Positions 52,984 through 62,677 are shown, numbered from the stretch's first letter. The stretch is 64,000 bases of DNA from Leptolyngbya subtilissima AS-A7 (GCF_039962255.1 NZ_JAMPKY010000001.1:1-64000); one strand, 5' to 3'. Numbers and translations are program-made. Notes: generated by a model not told the origin, from the sequence alone.

Positions 52984-53367
52984 CTACTTACGAGGCGCTT
53001 TCTTCTTGCCAGCCACTGTGCGACGGGTGCCGCCTCGACGGGTGCGAGAGTTAGTTCGGGTACGCTGCCCACGCACTGGCAAGCCAGCGCGATGACGCCG
53101 TCCACGGTAGGAGCCGATGTCCATCAATCGCTTGATGTTCATGCTTTCCAACCGTCGTAGATCGCCCTCTACTTGATAGTCGCTCTCGACGGAATCACGT
53201 AGCTTTGCTACATCGGAATCGGTTAGGTCCTTAACCCGCACATCGGGACTAACCCCAGTTTTAGCGAGAATTTCCTTAGAACGGGTAAGGCCAATACCGT
53301 AGATATAGGTCAAGCCAATTTCAACTCGTTTGTCGCGTGGCAAATCCACGCCTGCTATCCGTGCCAC
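52984..53367 (-). CDS. rpsM: 30S ribosomal protein S13
   Basis: A 127-residue S13, which contacts tRNA and 50S bridge elements. It starts [24 protein letters not shown] and has the conserved [18 protein letters not shown] near the end, followed by a Lys-rich tail. It is separated from rpmJ by about 210 bases, longer than usual, and a promoter-like sequence lies in that gap (53431-53457). Confidence 0.97.
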   Translation of the reverse strand: MARIAGVDLPRDKRVEIGLTYIYGIGLTRSKEILAKTGVSPDVRVKDLTDSDVAKLRDSVESDYQVEGDLRRLESMNIKRLMDIGSYRGRRHRAGLPVRGQRTRTNSRTRRGGTRRTVAGKKKAPRK

Positions 53368-53430
53368 CTTTACTATCTCCCCAGTATGTGGTTTTAACCA
53401 TGCAGCCCAGCTACGGCTACTCAGTCTGCT

Positions 53431-53457
53431 ATGTTAGGCCGCTGCCCAAACCGTCAA
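53431..53457 (-). promoter_or_regulatory. promoter-like sequence upstream of rpsM
   Basis: On - the sequence reads TTGACG (53452-53457), a 15-base gap, and TAACAT (53431-53436). The gap is short for a sigma-70 promoter, but the -10 and following bases (TAACATAGCA) closely resemble the rpmJ promoter (TAGCATAGCA). It may be a second transcription start for rpsM onward. Confidence 0.35.
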
Positions 53458-53579
53458 AAGCTTATACAGAAACTCGAACAGAATGTTTAGATTCAGTTGC
53501 TTTGAGTCAGTATACTCAACACCATCTGACAGATCAAAATGGCATTCACACTGTTGCAAAAGCCCTGCCAGACCCTACG

Positions 53580-53693
53580 TTACCCCTGTCGTTGCTTATG
53601 CTTGGGGTTAGAACAAATCACCATGACCCGGCCACGGCGGCGGATCACACGACACTTATCACACATCTTGCGCACAGACGCACGGACTTTCAT
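53580..53693 (-). CDS. rpmJ: 50S ribosomal protein L36
   Basis: A 37-residue L36 reading [18 protein letters not shown] and ending KHKQRQG, with stop TAA at 53580-53582. The zinc ligands C11, C14, C27 and H32 or H33-region are in place, so it is the zinc-binding type. It is too short to appear in a routine long-frame search. Normally it follows infA and starts the rpsM group; here no infA precedes it, and a promoter-like sequence lies 31 bases upstream. Confidence 0.96.
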   Translation of the reverse strand: MKVRASVRKMCDKCRVIRRRGRVMVICSNPKHKQRQG

Positions 53694-53723
53694 GTCCAAC
53701 TCGCACTTCACTACAGAATTGCT

Positions 53724-53752
53724 ATGCTAGCAAGCTGACGGCAATCCGTCAA
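53724..53752 (-). promoter_or_regulatory. sigma-70-type promoter upstream of rpmJ
   Basis: On - it reads TTGACG (53747-53752), an exact 17-base spacer, then TAGCAT (53724-53729). The expected start is near 53717, about 24 bases before the rpmJ ATG. The combination agrees well with the consensus TTGACA-17-TATAAT. It lies between the psb27 terminator and rpmJ, so it would drive the alpha half of the ribosomal cluster independently. Confidence 0.65.
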
Positions 53753-53783
53753 ATAAAAATTTGTCTCTAGGGTAATGTCCGAA

Positions 53784-53815
53784 GCAAAAAGAGGTCGCCC
53801 ACTGGACGACCTCTT
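53784..53815 (-). terminator. terminator of psb27
   Basis: AAGAGGTCG (53789-53797) and CGACCTCTT (53807-53815) form a 9-bp stem with a 9-base loop, and TTTTTGCTT follows on -. It is 47 bases downstream of the psb27 stop and separates that gene from the rpmJ promoter. Confidence 0.75.
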
Positions 53816-53861
53816 CTTAGGAATTAATCAGAAAATTGGCGAAAGAATGCGGCTTCTGTCT

Positions 53862-54263
53862 CTAAGCTCCGCGCTTTAGGGCCGATTCTACCTGCTTCAG
53901 TTCTTGCTCAACGCGAGTCCTGAGCTTTTCAGGCAAGGGGCGGTTGGGATAGCTGCTGTAGTGACCTGCGATCGCATTCAGTGCCGTGCGCATAGTGGTA
54001 AACGAGCTGAGGTTTGCTACAGAAGTATCTCGGCGATAGCGAGAGGCAAAGTCGCTAATGATGGCCTTGGCCTCAGCTTGGGCCTCTACCTTGGCGGGGT
54101 CATCGTCAGGTAGGTTAATCGAGGTTCTAAGGCTATCTACCAGCATCAGTGTGTCTTGGCGATAGTCACCACTGAGCCTGCCGCTGACGCCTGCACCGCA
54201 GCCTGTGAGGCCAACAACGGCCACGAGTACTAAGGCCAAGAGACGAGAAATTAAAGATTTCAT
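53862..54263 (-). CDS. psb27: photosystem II repair/assembly lipoprotein Psb27
   Basis: A 133-residue Psb27, a lumenal lipoprotein that binds the CP43 side of PSII assembly intermediates during repair and biogenesis. The signal peptide ends with the lipobox LTGC (19-22). The four-helix body has DYRQDTLMLVDSLRTSINLP, the conserved FASRYRRD and the family block LSSFTTMRTALNAIAGHYSSYP, then PLPEKLRTRVEQELKQ. Length is normal. It is flanked by the ribosomal alpha cluster downstream and the R3H ATPase gene upstream. Confidence 0.95.
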   Translation of the reverse strand: MKSLISRLLALVLVAVVGLTGCGAGVSGRLSGDYRQDTLMLVDSLRTSINLPDDDPAKVEAQAEAKAIISDFASRYRRDTSVANLSSFTTMRTALNAIAGHYSSYPNRPLPEKLRTRVEQELKQVESALKRGA

Positions 54264-54414
54264 AGGATTCTTTGAAAGAGGTCAGGTCAAACGACAGGCC
54301 AGGGGGAATAGGCACTAAATCCTGTGCTAAAGCTGCGCTGGTGTCATTTTGGTGCTTTCATTCTATAGCGCACCGTGGTCATAGTATTCTTTGGTTGATT
54401 GAGGGCGCTCTGCC

Positions 54415-56289
54415 TCAGGCCGGATAGATGCGCAGCCGTCGGTTAGGTTCTTCGCCGCAGCTGAGGGATTTGAGCCGATAATGTTCGGCTAGCTCGTGCT
54501 GCATCTTGCGGATGTGGGCTGAGCGGGGCAGCAGTTCAACAGGCTGGCCTTTGGGAATCACAATTTGCTCAACTGCTAGCCGAGCTTCTTCTAAGGCTTC
54601 TAGCTCATCGTCACCGCCACTGTGACTAAACAGTTCTAAGTCAATGGCGGCTGGATTGTCATCCATATCCAGCAGGCGCTGGAGGGCGCGGGTAATCTGG
54701 GGAATGCTGTTGGACTTGACCAAGTGGACAGGAATCTGCCGCCCCTGGGCCATGTGCTTGAGCTTGGCTTGGGCCTTAGCATGCGATCGCAGTGCGATCA
54801 CTGCATCAGCGTTGTCCAAATCCTTAGTAATTACTACAGGCATATGTAGGGTCTGAATCACCCGCTCAATCTGGTAACGGCTGAGGCCATAGGGATAGAG
54901 GCGCATGGCATCCTCCCCATTGGGTCCGATGATGTCGTCATCGGGAGTCGTCTCTAGCAGATGAGCGAACATGGGGTCAGTGGTTGGTTCTTGGCTATAG
55001 ACCTTACCCAGGGGCCGAATGTTGTTGCCATTGCCTGTGGTGCGTTGGGCGATCGCGGCATTGGTCGGAGGCACCATTTGCCCTGCTGCGCGCCAGCCCA
55101 TACCCGATCGCGATGGCTTGGCGACCTCTCGCCCTGAGCCCGGCAGCTCGTGGGTAATGATTACCTTCTGGTTCTCATCCACAGTGCGAATCTGTAGCCC
55201 TGGCTGTCGCCCCCGCAGCAGATTATCAATAGTGACCGTCACATCCTCATGGATGGCCCAGCGCTGCCGCTCTAGCATTTCCACAGCGATGTCAAAGGTC
55301 GGAGGAGCCTTGCGCTCTAGCACGCTTTTTTGGCTGCCTCGACGGCGAGCTTCTTCATCCCCAAGCGTGACCGATTGAATGCCGCCAATTAAGTCTGAAA
55401 GAGTAGGGTTTTTAATCAGATTTTCGAGCTGATTGCCGTGGGCGGTACCCACTAGCTGTACCCCACGCTCAGCGATGGTGCGGGCCGCCAAGGCCTCTAG
55501 CTCGGTGCCAATCTCATCAATGACAATCACTTCAGGCATGTGGTTCTCCACCGCCTCGATCATGACTCGATGTTGTTCTTCAGGGCGGGCTACCTGCATG
55601 CGCCGTGCTCGACCAATGGCGGGATGGGGAATGTCGCCATCGCCCGCAATTTCATTGGAGGTGTCGATGATCACCACCCGCTTTTGCAAGTCGTCGGCTA
55701 GCACTCGGGCGATTTCGCGCAGAGCTGTGGTCTTACCTACACCGGGTCGACCCAGCATTAGAATGGACCGACCTGTTTCCACCAGGTCTCGAATCATACC
55801 AATGGTGCCAAAAATCGCTCGCCCCACACGGCAGGTAAGGCCAATCACTTCCCCAGAGCGATTGCGAATGGCGCTGATGCGGTGCAAAGTTTTCTCAATG
55901 CCGGCTCGGTTATCGCCGCCAAAGATGCCCACCCGCTTGATGCAATGGTCCAAATCGGCGTGGGTAACGGGTTCTTCAGACAGATACTCAACGCTGCCAA
56001 AAAACCTAGCTTCGGGCAGGCGACCCAGATCTAAAACGACCTCAATCAGACTCTGACGTTGGGGGTGGTGCAGGAGCTGAGCGCGGATTGACGGAGGTAG
56101 AATACTGAGGATTTGCTCTAGGTCATCGATGGGTGTGTCTTGGGCAGGGGCAGACTGATGCTGGGCTGTCCCTTCAGATTCGGTGGGTAAAAAGTCCACG
56201 GCAAGGTTATTAATGGCAGAAATATTGTCGGCAGGGGCGTTGCTGCTCGATCCGTCACTCATCGAGCGATCGTCGCTATAGCTAACCAT
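54415..56289 (-). CDS. AAA ATPase with C-terminal R3H domain (Ycf45/SpoIIIAA-like)
   Basis: A 624-residue protein. The ATPase domain has the P-loop GRPGVGKTTALREIARVLA, Walker B VIVIDEIGTELEA and a GTAHGNQL segment, matching the Ycf45/SpoIIIAA-like family. The C-terminal R3H nucleic-acid-binding domain has IRKMQHELAEHYRLKS followed by GEEPNRRLRIYP with the R-x3-H core. The middle (about 330-450) is variable. The start ATG 56289 overlaps the ldpA stop by 8 bases; an internal ATG at 56262 is an alternative. The gene is commonly linked to ldpA in cyanobacteria. The nucleic-acid target is unknown. Confidence 0.92.
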   Translation of the reverse strand: MVSYSDDRSMSDGSSSNAPADNISAINNLAVDFLPTESEGTAQHQSAPAQDTPIDDLEQILSILPPSIRAQLLHHPQRQSLIEVVLDLGRLPEARFFGSVEYLSEEPVTHADLDHCIKRVGIFGGDNRAGIEKTLHRISAIRNRSGEVIGLTCRVGRAIFGTIGMIRDLVETGRSILMLGRPGVGKTTALREIARVLADDLQKRVVIIDTSNEIAGDGDIPHPAIGRARRMQVARPEEQHRVMIEAVENHMPEVIVIDEIGTELEALAARTIAERGVQLVGTAHGNQLENLIKNPTLSDLIGGIQSVTLGDEEARRRGSQKSVLERKAPPTFDIAVEMLERQRWAIHEDVTVTIDNLLRGRQPGLQIRTVDENQKVIITHELPGSGREVAKPSRSGMGWRAAGQMVPPTNAAIAQRTTGNGNNIRPLGKVYSQEPTTDPMFAHLLETTPDDDIIGPNGEDAMRLYPYGLSRYQIERVIQTLHMPVVITKDLDNADAVIALRSHAKAQAKLKHMAQGRQIPVHLVKSNSIPQITRALQRLLDMDDNPAAIDLELFSHSGGDDELEALEEARLAVEQIVIPKGQPVELLPRSAHIRKMQHELAEHYRLKSLSCGEEPNRRLRIYPA

Positions 56290-57598
56290 AACGTGTTGGT
56301 AAAAAATGTCTATGGGATTTGAGTGGGCCTACCAGCTGCCGGGCCAAGGCTAGGCTTTGGCCCAAGACACTACTGTCTAGCCGCTGCCAAGGGGCAACGA
56401 TTGGTTTGGAGTTGTCACTAACTGAAGTGCTTTGACCGATAGCGGGCTGGTCAAGGGAGTCATTCCCCAGCCAGGGTTGAAGCTCTTGGTCAAGGGCGTT
56501 AAGCAGCGGCATTACTTGCGATCGCCCGTAGCTACCGTAGGCAATGCCTGAAATAGTTTTGGGGGCTAAGGCTGTATCATTGGCGGCCATCCCAACCTGC
56601 TGAGAAGGCCAGGCATTGGGTTGAGACGCATCAGGCTGAGGTGGAAATGCTGTATTGACCAAACCGAGATTGAGCAACTTATCTACAGTGTAGCCATTGG
56701 TACCGCCAGCGGGTTGCACATAGCCCGGTAGCCCTGCATCGAGAATCTTTTGGGCCAGACGAATGGCGGCGTGGGTTGTGCCTTTACCCAAGTCACCGCT
56801 CATGGGTCGACCATCGGTTTGCCAGATCAGGGGCACCTCTAACGGTGCCATCAGCTGATAGAGGTGCCATAGATACGGCACCACTTGGTCGTGGTCTGGG
56901 CAGCTAATGGAGACTAGCTTGAGGTGAGGTCGCCAGGATTGCAGCCGCTGCCAGAGCTGTGCGAACTGAGCGTGATGCCCAGTTTGAGTGTGAATTTCTA
57001 CGGCGTCAATTTTGGCCAGTTGCTCACTAGAAAAGGCTTCTGGCCGAGCTAGATAAGATTGGGCTTCAATATTATTAATTGGGCAAACGGTGATACAGCG
57101 ACCACAGCCATAGCAGAGGTTCGCAGCCACTCCCCCTTGCGTAGGGGCCTGAAACTGAATGGCGGCAGTAGGACAGATGGGTTCGCAGGGGCGATCGCAC
57201 TCGGGTGGGCAGTGCGCTGCGTTGAAGTGAGCCTTGCGAAAGTGGGGGTCTTCACTGTCATTGAGGCTCACCATGAGCCAGGGCAATCCAGGAATCAGAT
57301 GGTTGTAACGCTCTGAAGATGCTTCGCTGTCGTTCAAATACTCTGCCAAGCGCACAGCATCCGCCAGTCCCTGGCGGGCAGCGGTCACCACCGCCCCATC
57401 AGCGGCTACGTCGATGCAATCTACTCCCGCTAGGGCATAGAGCATCACCAATCGCCGCACCGTCGGCATGTCTTGGTAGCTGGCACCGCAAATTAGCTTC
57501 ACCCACTGCCCCATCTGTAGCGATCGATGGGGAAACGGTAGGTGGCTTTCTAAACAAAGAGCCCCTGGTACAGCTCCAGAGGCGGTTTCAATGTCCAT
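56282..57598 (-). CDS. ldpA: light-dependent period protein LdpA
   Basis: A 438-residue LdpA, an iron-sulfur protein that senses redox state and modulates the circadian clock in Synechococcus. It has QWVKLICGASYQDMPTVRRL near the start, then two 4Fe-4S cysteine sets: CPPECDRPCEPICP and CYGCGRCITVCPINN. The C-terminal part has the LRGTPNLW-like region and a variable tail. The clock genes themselves are not in the window. It lies 72 bases downstream of ndhN, with the R3H ATPase gene overlapping its end by 8 bases. Confidence 0.95.
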   Translation of the reverse strand: MDIETASGAVPGALCLESHLPFPHRSLQMGQWVKLICGASYQDMPTVRRLVMLYALAGVDCIDVAADGAVVTAARQGLADAVRLAEYLNDSEASSERYNHLIPGLPWLMVSLNDSEDPHFRKAHFNAAHCPPECDRPCEPICPTAAIQFQAPTQGGVAANLCYGCGRCITVCPINNIEAQSYLARPEAFSSEQLAKIDAVEIHTQTGHHAQFAQLWQRLQSWRPHLKLVSISCPDHDQVVPYLWHLYQLMAPLEVPLIWQTDGRPMSGDLGKGTTHAAIRLAQKILDAGLPGYVQPAGGTNGYTVDKLLNLGLVNTAFPPQPDASQPNAWPSQQVGMAANDTALAPKTISGIAYGSYGRSQVMPLLNALDQELQPWLGNDSLDQPAIGQSTSVSDNSKPIVAPWQRLDSSVLGQSLALARQLVGPLKSHRHFLPTRYG

Positions 57599-57670
57599 GG
57601 GGGCTTGGGTTTTAGCGGGGATAACCCGGCTCTTTGAGGGCCAGCCTCAGATCTTAGACTGGCATTGGGT

Positions 57671-58138
57671 TTAAATCAGGTTGGCCAAAGGCTCCCAGCT
57701 AAAGGAGCGATCGCCCCCCATTTCGACTACCACCTTTACCCGGGGCTCAAGGGTTGGCAGGCTAACCAAATAGGCTAGCTCCTGTCGCGACAAAATATGC
57801 CCCTCAATCAGCCATAGCACCATGCCTTTAGCCTTAGCCGACATGGTATCTAGACGATACGTAAGTACAGGGGGAATAAAATAGGTGTAGCCTACCGCTG
57901 CACCGCTGCCCAAAGTTTTCTTACCCAAGTGAGGCGGGCGCACCCCGTGAATAGCGGTGAGATAAGATGACAGATCCCCTAAGCCACGGGCCGTGAGGTT
58001 CATCGTTTCATAACCGGTGGCCTTCAACCGGCGCTCGTAGCGACCTTCAAATCCTCCCTCCAGGGGCATGCGCACGGCGATCGCGCCATTGCTCTCCAGA
58101 TCCTTAATAAAGGGCTTACCCGTTGTCAGCAGCGCCAT
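57671..58138 (-). CDS. ndhN: NAD(P)H-quinone oxidoreductase subunit N
   Basis: A 155-residue NdhN, a stromal/peripheral-arm subunit of cyanobacterial NDH-1, which transfers electrons from ferredoxin to plastoquinone. The sequence follows the family closely: GAIAVRMPLEGGFEGRYERRL, LTARGLGDLSSYLTAIHGVRPPHLGKK and GMVLWLIEGHILSRQELAYL. Length is typical. It diverges from rplC across a 468-base region, the arrangement I remember in other cyanobacteria. Confidence 0.97.
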   Translation of the reverse strand: MALLTTGKPFIKDLESNGAIAVRMPLEGGFEGRYERRLKATGYETMNLTARGLGDLSSYLTAIHGVRPPHLGKKTLGSGAAVGYTYFIPPVLTYRLDTMSAKAKGMVLWLIEGHILSRQELAYLVSLPTLEPRVKVVVEMGGDRSFSWEPLANLI

Positions 58139-58286
58139 AATTATCCTCGGCCATTGGCTATCAGGTGTTATTGTACTGCGTTCATGCAGAGAGTAAACCT
58201 AGCTAGCCAGAAGCGTTTATCTGGTTGATCTGTCTGTGCGCAGGTAAGTCAGCAGCCAAACTTTAGAACTTTTCTGAAAATGGTTA

Positions 58287-58315
58287 TAGACATGTGCTGA
58301 CAAGGGGTGTACTAT
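58287..58315 (+). promoter_or_regulatory. candidate S10-operon promoter
   Basis: TAGACA (58287-58292), an exact 17-base spacer, then TACTAT (58310-58315). It matches the -35 consensus at 5 of 6 bases and -10 at 4 of 6. If used, transcription starts near 58322 and leaves a leader of about 285 bases before rplC. The rest of 58139-58606 holds no gene and probably the ndhN promoter as well. Confidence 0.45.
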
Positions 58316-58606
58316 GGTAAATCGCCGACAAAAAAGGATACTGAGTAGTCCAGCGGGTTACCCAAGTCCTGGCATTTGACTGTTCTGATGCCCTAACACC
58401 AAGGTGTTTGCGGTTCTGGCTCAAAGGTCAGCTGTGTCAGAGTAAGTCAACTTTCTTTTGAATCGTGACCGGTTTAGGCCGGCAGCGCTTACCCCCGATG
58501 AACTTTTCGGTTTGGGGTGTTCAAAAGTTGATGTCGTTGATGCGCAAAGCTCTTCCATTTAGGGAGTCCTGCGCATTTCGTAGTGTGTTAGTAGGGAGAC
58601 AGGACT

Positions 58607-59242
58607 GTGGCAGTCGGTATTCTCGGCAAAAAGCTGGGCATGACCCAAGTATTCGATGAGGCAGGCAATGCTATCCCCGTCACGGTGGTGCAGGCCGGTC
58701 CTTGCGTTGTTACTCAGATAAAGACCTCAGATACCGATGGCTATGCAGCTATCCAACTAGGTTTTGATGAAGTGACCGAAAAGAAGCTCAACAAGCCTGA
58801 GTTGGGCCATCTGGCTCGCTCTAGCAGCGCTCCTTTGCGTCACTTGAAAGAATATCGGGTTGATGCCGCCGATGGTTTTGAGTTAGGGCAGACCGTAACT
58901 GCCGAAACTTTTAGCCAGGGCCAACTGGTGGATGTCACCGGCAAGAGCATGGGGCGCGGTTTCGCGGGCTATCAAAAGCGCCACAACTTCCGCCGTGGTC
59001 CGATGGCTCACGGTTCCAAGAACCACCGCCTACCTGGTTCTACTGGCGCAGGTACGACTCCTGGTCGTGTTTATCCTGGCAAGCGGATGGCTGGTCAAAT
59101 GGGCAACGCCCGGGTGACCATTCGCAAGTTGGAGGTGGTGCGGGTAGATGGCGATCGCAACATCCTGCTGATCAAAGGTGCTATTCCTGGTAAGCCCGGT
59201 GGGTTGTTGAGTATTGCTCCAGCCCAATGGGTAAATGCCTAA
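58607..59242 (+). CDS. rplC: 50S ribosomal protein L3
   Basis: A 211-residue L3 with a GTG start at 58607, preceded by GGGAGACAGGA. The protein starts [20 protein letters not shown], and has [21 protein letters not shown] and [19 protein letters not shown], the family blocks near the peptidyl-transferase centre. L3 is normally the first gene of this group in cyanobacteria after an S10 group lacking rpsJ. It starts the + transcription unit running to the window end. Confidence 0.97.
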   Translation: MAVGILGKKLGMTQVFDEAGNAIPVTVVQAGPCVVTQIKTSDTDGYAAIQLGFDEVTEKKLNKPELGHLARSSSAPLRHLKEYRVDAADGFELGQTVTAETFSQGQLVDVTGKSMGRGFAGYQKRHNFRRGPMAHGSKNHRLPGSTGAGTTPGRVYPGKRMAGQMGNARVTIRKLEVVRVDGDRNILLIKGAIPGKPGGLLSIAPAQWVNA

Positions 59243-59320
59243 TTCTTCCAGGGTTGCAGCAAGCGGTTTAAGTCTTTGACTTTCGGGCATCCAAAGCTTT
59301 TTAAGAGATAGGTTCAGACA

Positions 59321-59953
59321 ATGGTTGAGTGCGTCGTAAAAAACTGGGAGGGCCAAGAGGCGGGTACGGCATCCTTAGATCTTCAGGTTGCCAAAGAAGA
59401 GTCTGCCTCTCATATTGTTCACCGCGCTCTAGTGCGTCAGATGAACAACGCCCGTCAAGGCACGGTTTCTACTAAGACCCGTGCTGAAGTCAGAGGTGGT
59501 GGCCGTAAGCCCTGGCGTCAAAAGGGTACCGGTCGGGCCCGAGCTGGTTCTAACCGTTCTCCTCTCTGGCGCGGCGGCGGTGTCATTTTTGGCCCTAAGC
59601 CTCGCGACTACAGTGTCAAGATGAACCGCAAAGAGCGGCGGTTAGCTTTACGCACCGTCCTCCAGAGCCGGATCGATGATCTGGTGGTGGTGCAAGGGTT
59701 TGAGGATAAATTCTCTCGCCCCAAAACCCGCGAGCTGCTCGATGCCATTGCTCGCTGGGGTATTGATCCCAATGCCAAGATTCTCTTGATCATTGCCGAA
59801 CGACAAGAACTGGTCTACCTCTCGGCTCGCAACCTTGAGAATGTCAAGCTGATTACTGCTGCCAATCTCAACATCCACGATCTGCTGAACGCCGACTACC
59901 TTGTCATTACATCCCCTGCCTTAGAGGCTATCCAGGAGGTTTACAGTGATTAA
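59321..59953 (+). CDS. rplD: 50S ribosomal protein L4
   Basis: A 210-residue L4, starting [19 protein letters not shown]. The loop region [29 protein letters not shown] lines the exit tunnel; the C-terminal EYADVVVVQ-like parts are replaced by normal family sequence. In E. coli L4 regulates its own operon; whether that happens here is unknown. The last 8 bases overlap rplW, which suggests coupling. Confidence 0.97.
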   Translation: MVECVVKNWEGQEAGTASLDLQVAKEESASHIVHRALVRQMNNARQGTVSTKTRAEVRGGGRKPWRQKGTGRARAGSNRSPLWRGGGVIFGPKPRDYSVKMNRKERRLALRTVLQSRIDDLVVVQGFEDKFSRPKTRELLDAIARWGIDPNAKILLIIAERQELVYLSARNLENVKLITAANLNIHDLLNADYLVITSPALEAIQEVYSD

Positions 59954-60251
59954 CGCCGACAATACTCCGTCTTTGGCTGATCTCATCCGTCGGCCCCTGA
60001 TTACCGAAAAGGCCACCCTGCTGCTCGAGAACAACCAGTACGTCTTTGAAGTCGATCCTCGTGCTAACAAGCTGCAGATCAAGGCAGCGATCGAGGAATT
60101 ATTTGAAGTCAGGGTCGTGTCGGTCAATACCTACAACCCTCCCAAGAAGAAACGTCGGATGGGGCGTTTTGTAGGCCATCGTCCTCATTACAAGCGTTCT
60201 GTGGTCACTCTGGCCCCTGGGAACACCATTCCTCTCTTCCCTGATCTCTAG
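59946..60251 (+). CDS. rplW: 50S ribosomal protein L23
   Basis: A 101-residue L23 with GTG start at 59946 inside the end of rplD. It has [61 protein letters not shown] and a short basic tail. L23 sits at the tunnel exit and binds trigger factor and SRP. Spacing suggests coupled translation with L4. Confidence 0.97.
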   Translation: MINADNTPSLADLIRRPLITEKATLLLENNQYVFEVDPRANKLQIKAAIEELFEVRVVSVNTYNPPKKKRRMGRFVGHRPHYKRSVVTLAPGNTIPLFPDL

Positions 60252-60304
60252 GGATCAAGTTTTCACCGTCTTAACCTTTAGCCGTGTAGCCAGCAAGTAT
60301 TCCC

Positions 60305-61168
60305 ATGGGCATCCGTTCCTATCGACCTTATACCCCTGGTACTCGTGAGCGAACCGTTTCTGAGTTTGCCGAGATTACCCGCAGCGAGCCTGAAAAGTCT
60401 CTAACTCACTCCACCCATCGTCCCAAGGGGCGTAACAACCGAGGGGTAATTACCTGTCGCCATCGGGGTGGCGGTCATAAGCGCTTGTATCGCGTCATCG
60501 ATTTCCATCGCAATAAGCTGGGCGTGCTTGCCAAGGTCGCTTCTATTGAGTACGACCCTAACCGTAATGCACGTATTTCCCTGCTTCATTACGAAGATGG
60601 CGAAAAGCGCTACATTCTCTGTCCTGCTGGACTAACGGTAGGAGCAACCGTGGTGGCTGGTCCTGATGCGCCTTTAGAAGTGGGCAATGCTCTGCCTCTC
60701 TACAAAATCCCCCTGGGCACAACGGTGCACAACGTCGAGATGCAGGCTGGGAAAGGCGGGCAAATGGTGCGCTCTGCTGGCACTGGTGCCCAAGTTGTAG
60801 CTAAAGAAGGTGACTATGTCACGCTTAAGCTGCCTTCAACTGAGGTTCGCCTAGTGCGTCGTGAGTGCTACGCCACTATTGGTCAGGTCGGCAATGCCGA
60901 TATCCGCAACGTCAGCCTTGGTAAGGCGGGCCGTAAGCGCTGGCTAGGTCGCCGTCCTGAGGTGCGCGGTAGTGTGATGAACCCGGTTGATCACCCCCAT
61001 GGTGGTGGTGAGGGTCGAGCGCCTATTGGCCGTTCTGGTCCTGTAACCCCTTGGGGTAAACCAGCCCTGGGCTACAAAACTCGCAAGAAAAATAAGGATA
61101 GCGACAAGTACGTGGTACGTCGTCGTCGTCGTGTATCTAAGCGGGGTCGTGGCGGTCGTAACGCTTAG
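60305..61168 (+). CDS. rplB: 50S ribosomal protein L2
   Basis: A 287-residue L2, starting [19 protein letters not shown]. It contains the RNA-binding core [28 protein letters not shown] and the C-terminal [30 protein letters not shown] with the functional His. L2 binds near the peptidyl-transferase centre and intersubunit bridge B7b. It follows rplW by 53 bases. Confidence 0.98.
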   Translation: MGIRSYRPYTPGTRERTVSEFAEITRSEPEKSLTHSTHRPKGRNNRGVITCRHRGGGHKRLYRVIDFHRNKLGVLAKVASIEYDPNRNARISLLHYEDGEKRYILCPAGLTVGATVVAGPDAPLEVGNALPLYKIPLGTTVHNVEMQAGKGGQMVRSAGTGAQVVAKEGDYVTLKLPSTEVRLVRRECYATIGQVGNADIRNVSLGKAGRKRWLGRRPEVRGSVMNPVDHPHGGGEGRAPIGRSGPVTPWGKPALGYKTRKKNKDSDKYVVRRRRRVSKRGRGGRNA

Positions 61169-61216
61169 TTGGCAATTTGTTGGCTGTTTCTTGATTGTTG
61201 TTAGGGCTGAAGCATC

Positions 61217-61495
61217 ATGTCTCGCTCATTAAAAAAAGGGCCGTTCGTGGCCGACCACCTGCTTTCTAAGATCGAAGCCCTAAACACCAGGGGTGATAAG
61301 CAAGTGATCAAGACCTGGTCGCGGGCGTCTACGATTCTGCCCCAGATGATTGGTCATACGATCGCGGTGCACAACGGTCGCCAGCATGTGCCGGTTTATG
61401 TGACTGAACAGATGGTGGGCCATAAGCTGGGTGAATTTGCCCCCACGCGAACCTTTCGCGGCCACGCCAAGACCGATAAAAAAGCTCGTCGTTAG
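61217..61495 (+). CDS. rpsS: 30S ribosomal protein S19
   Basis: A 92-residue S19 starting [22 protein letters not shown]. Conserved [27 protein letters not shown] and [18 protein letters not shown] blocks are intact. It lies in the head of the 30S subunit beside S13. Spacing to rplB is 48 bases and to rplV 24. Confidence 0.97.
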   Translation: MSRSLKKGPFVADHLLSKIEALNTRGDKQVIKTWSRASTILPQMIGHTIAVHNGRQHVPVYVTEQMVGHKLGEFAPTRTFRGHAKTDKKARR

Positions 61496-61519
61496 GTATT
61501 AGGTAGAGGAACTGGAAAA

Positions 61520-61876
61520 ATGGCTGTGGATACCTCAGAGCAGGTTAAGGCGGTAGCTCGCTATGTACGCATGTCGCCCCGTAAGGTGCGTCGGGTGCTC
61601 GACCAGATTCGCGGCAAGAGCTATCGGGATGCGTTGATCATCCTAGAGTTTATGCCCTACAAAGCGTGCGAACCCATCATTAAAGTGTTGCGTTCTGCTG
61701 TAGCTAATGCCGAGCACAACAATGGTCTTGACCCAACGGGTTTGGTGGTGAGCGAGGCATTTGCTGATGCAGGTCCAGCTCTAAAGCGGTTTCGCCCGCG
61801 AGCCCAAGGTCGGGCTTATCAAATTCGCAAGCCGACCTGCCACATCACTATTGCTGTAGCTCCAGCTGCTGAATAG
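61520..61876 (+). CDS. rplV: 50S ribosomal protein L22
   Basis: A 118-residue L22, starting [32 protein letters not shown]. The C-terminal loop [22 protein letters not shown] reaches into the exit tunnel and is where macrolide-resistance changes occur in other bacteria. The end is normal for cyanobacteria. It is followed by rpsC after 66 bases. Confidence 0.97.
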   Translation: MAVDTSEQVKAVARYVRMSPRKVRRVLDQIRGKSYRDALIILEFMPYKACEPIIKVLRSAVANAEHNNGLDPTGLVVSEAFADAGPALKRFRPRAQGRAYQIRKPTCHITIAVAPAAE

Positions 61877-61942
61877 CTTGTTGTATTGATTCCATTGTCC
61901 AAACACCAGTTGTTCAAAAACCAATTTCCAGAGGGTTAGTTC

Positions 61943-62677
61943 GTGGGACACAAGATTCATCCAACCGGGTTTCGCCTTGGCATAGTTCAAGAGCACCGCT
62001 CTCGCTGGTTTGCAGAGGGCACTCGTTACCCTGATTTGCTTCAGGAAGACTATCGCATTCGCGAGTATGTTCAGAAGACTTTGAACAATGCTGGTATTGC
62101 CGATATTCGCATTGAGCGCAAGGCTGACCAAATTGATCTTGAGTTGCGGACTGCTCGTCCTGGGGTCGTTGTAGGTCGTGGCGGAGCAGGCATTGAGTCT
62201 CTGCGAGTAGGTGTGCAGAAGTTGCTCAAGGACTCGAACCGCCAAATTCGCGTCAATGTTGTGGAAGTGAACCGTGTAGACGCCGATGCTGCTCTTGTGG
62301 CTGAATACATTATTCAGCAGCTAGAGCGCCGGGTTTCTTTTCGTCGGGTGGTACGCCAAGCTATTCAGCGTGCCCAGCGCGCTGGGGTGGAAGGTATCAA
62401 AATTCAGGTTAGTGGTCGTTTGAACGGTGCAGAAATCGCCCGTACCGAGTGGACTCGGGAAGGTCGGGTGCCTCTCCATACCCTACGGGCTGATGTTGAC
62501 TACGCTTACACCACTGCCCAAACTACCTACGGCATTTTGGGTGTCAAGGTTTGGATCTTTAAGGGCGAGATTATCCCCGGTCAAGAGGAAGCTCCAGCTG
62601 CTTCCCCCAATGCTCAGCCTCGTCGCCGTCAGCCCCGTCGTCGTCAGCAGTTTGATGACCGCTCTAATGAAGATTAG
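61943..62677 (+). CDS. rpsC: 30S ribosomal protein S3
   Basis: A 244-residue S3 with GTG start at 61943. The start [24 protein letters not shown], the KH-domain region [18 protein letters not shown] and the later [20 protein letters not shown] are canonical. The C-terminal tail is Arg/Pro/Gln-rich ([18 protein letters not shown]), longer than in E. coli but common in cyanobacteria. A tRNA-like GGACTCGAACC at 62228-62239 is just coding sequence. Confidence 0.97.
   Translation: MGHKIHPTGFRLGIVQEHRSRWFAEGTRYPDLLQEDYRIREYVQKTLNNAGIADIRIERKADQIDLELRTARPGVVVGRGGAGIESLRVGVQKLLKDSNRQIRVNVVEVNRVDADAALVAEYIIQQLERRVSFRRVVRQAIQRAQRAGVEGIKIQVSGRLNGAEIARTEWTREGRVPLHTLRADVDYAYTTAQTTYGILGVKVWIFKGEIIPGQEEAPAASPNAQPRRRQPRRRQQFDDRSNED

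Noticed and set aside
53337..53738. 133-codon + frame opposite rpmJ and rpsM
   Set aside because: It is antisense to rpmJ, which is certain, and it has no family-like content.
62228..62239. tRNA-like T-arm sequence
   Set aside because: It lies inside rpsC, in frame, with no matching acceptor or anticodon arms.
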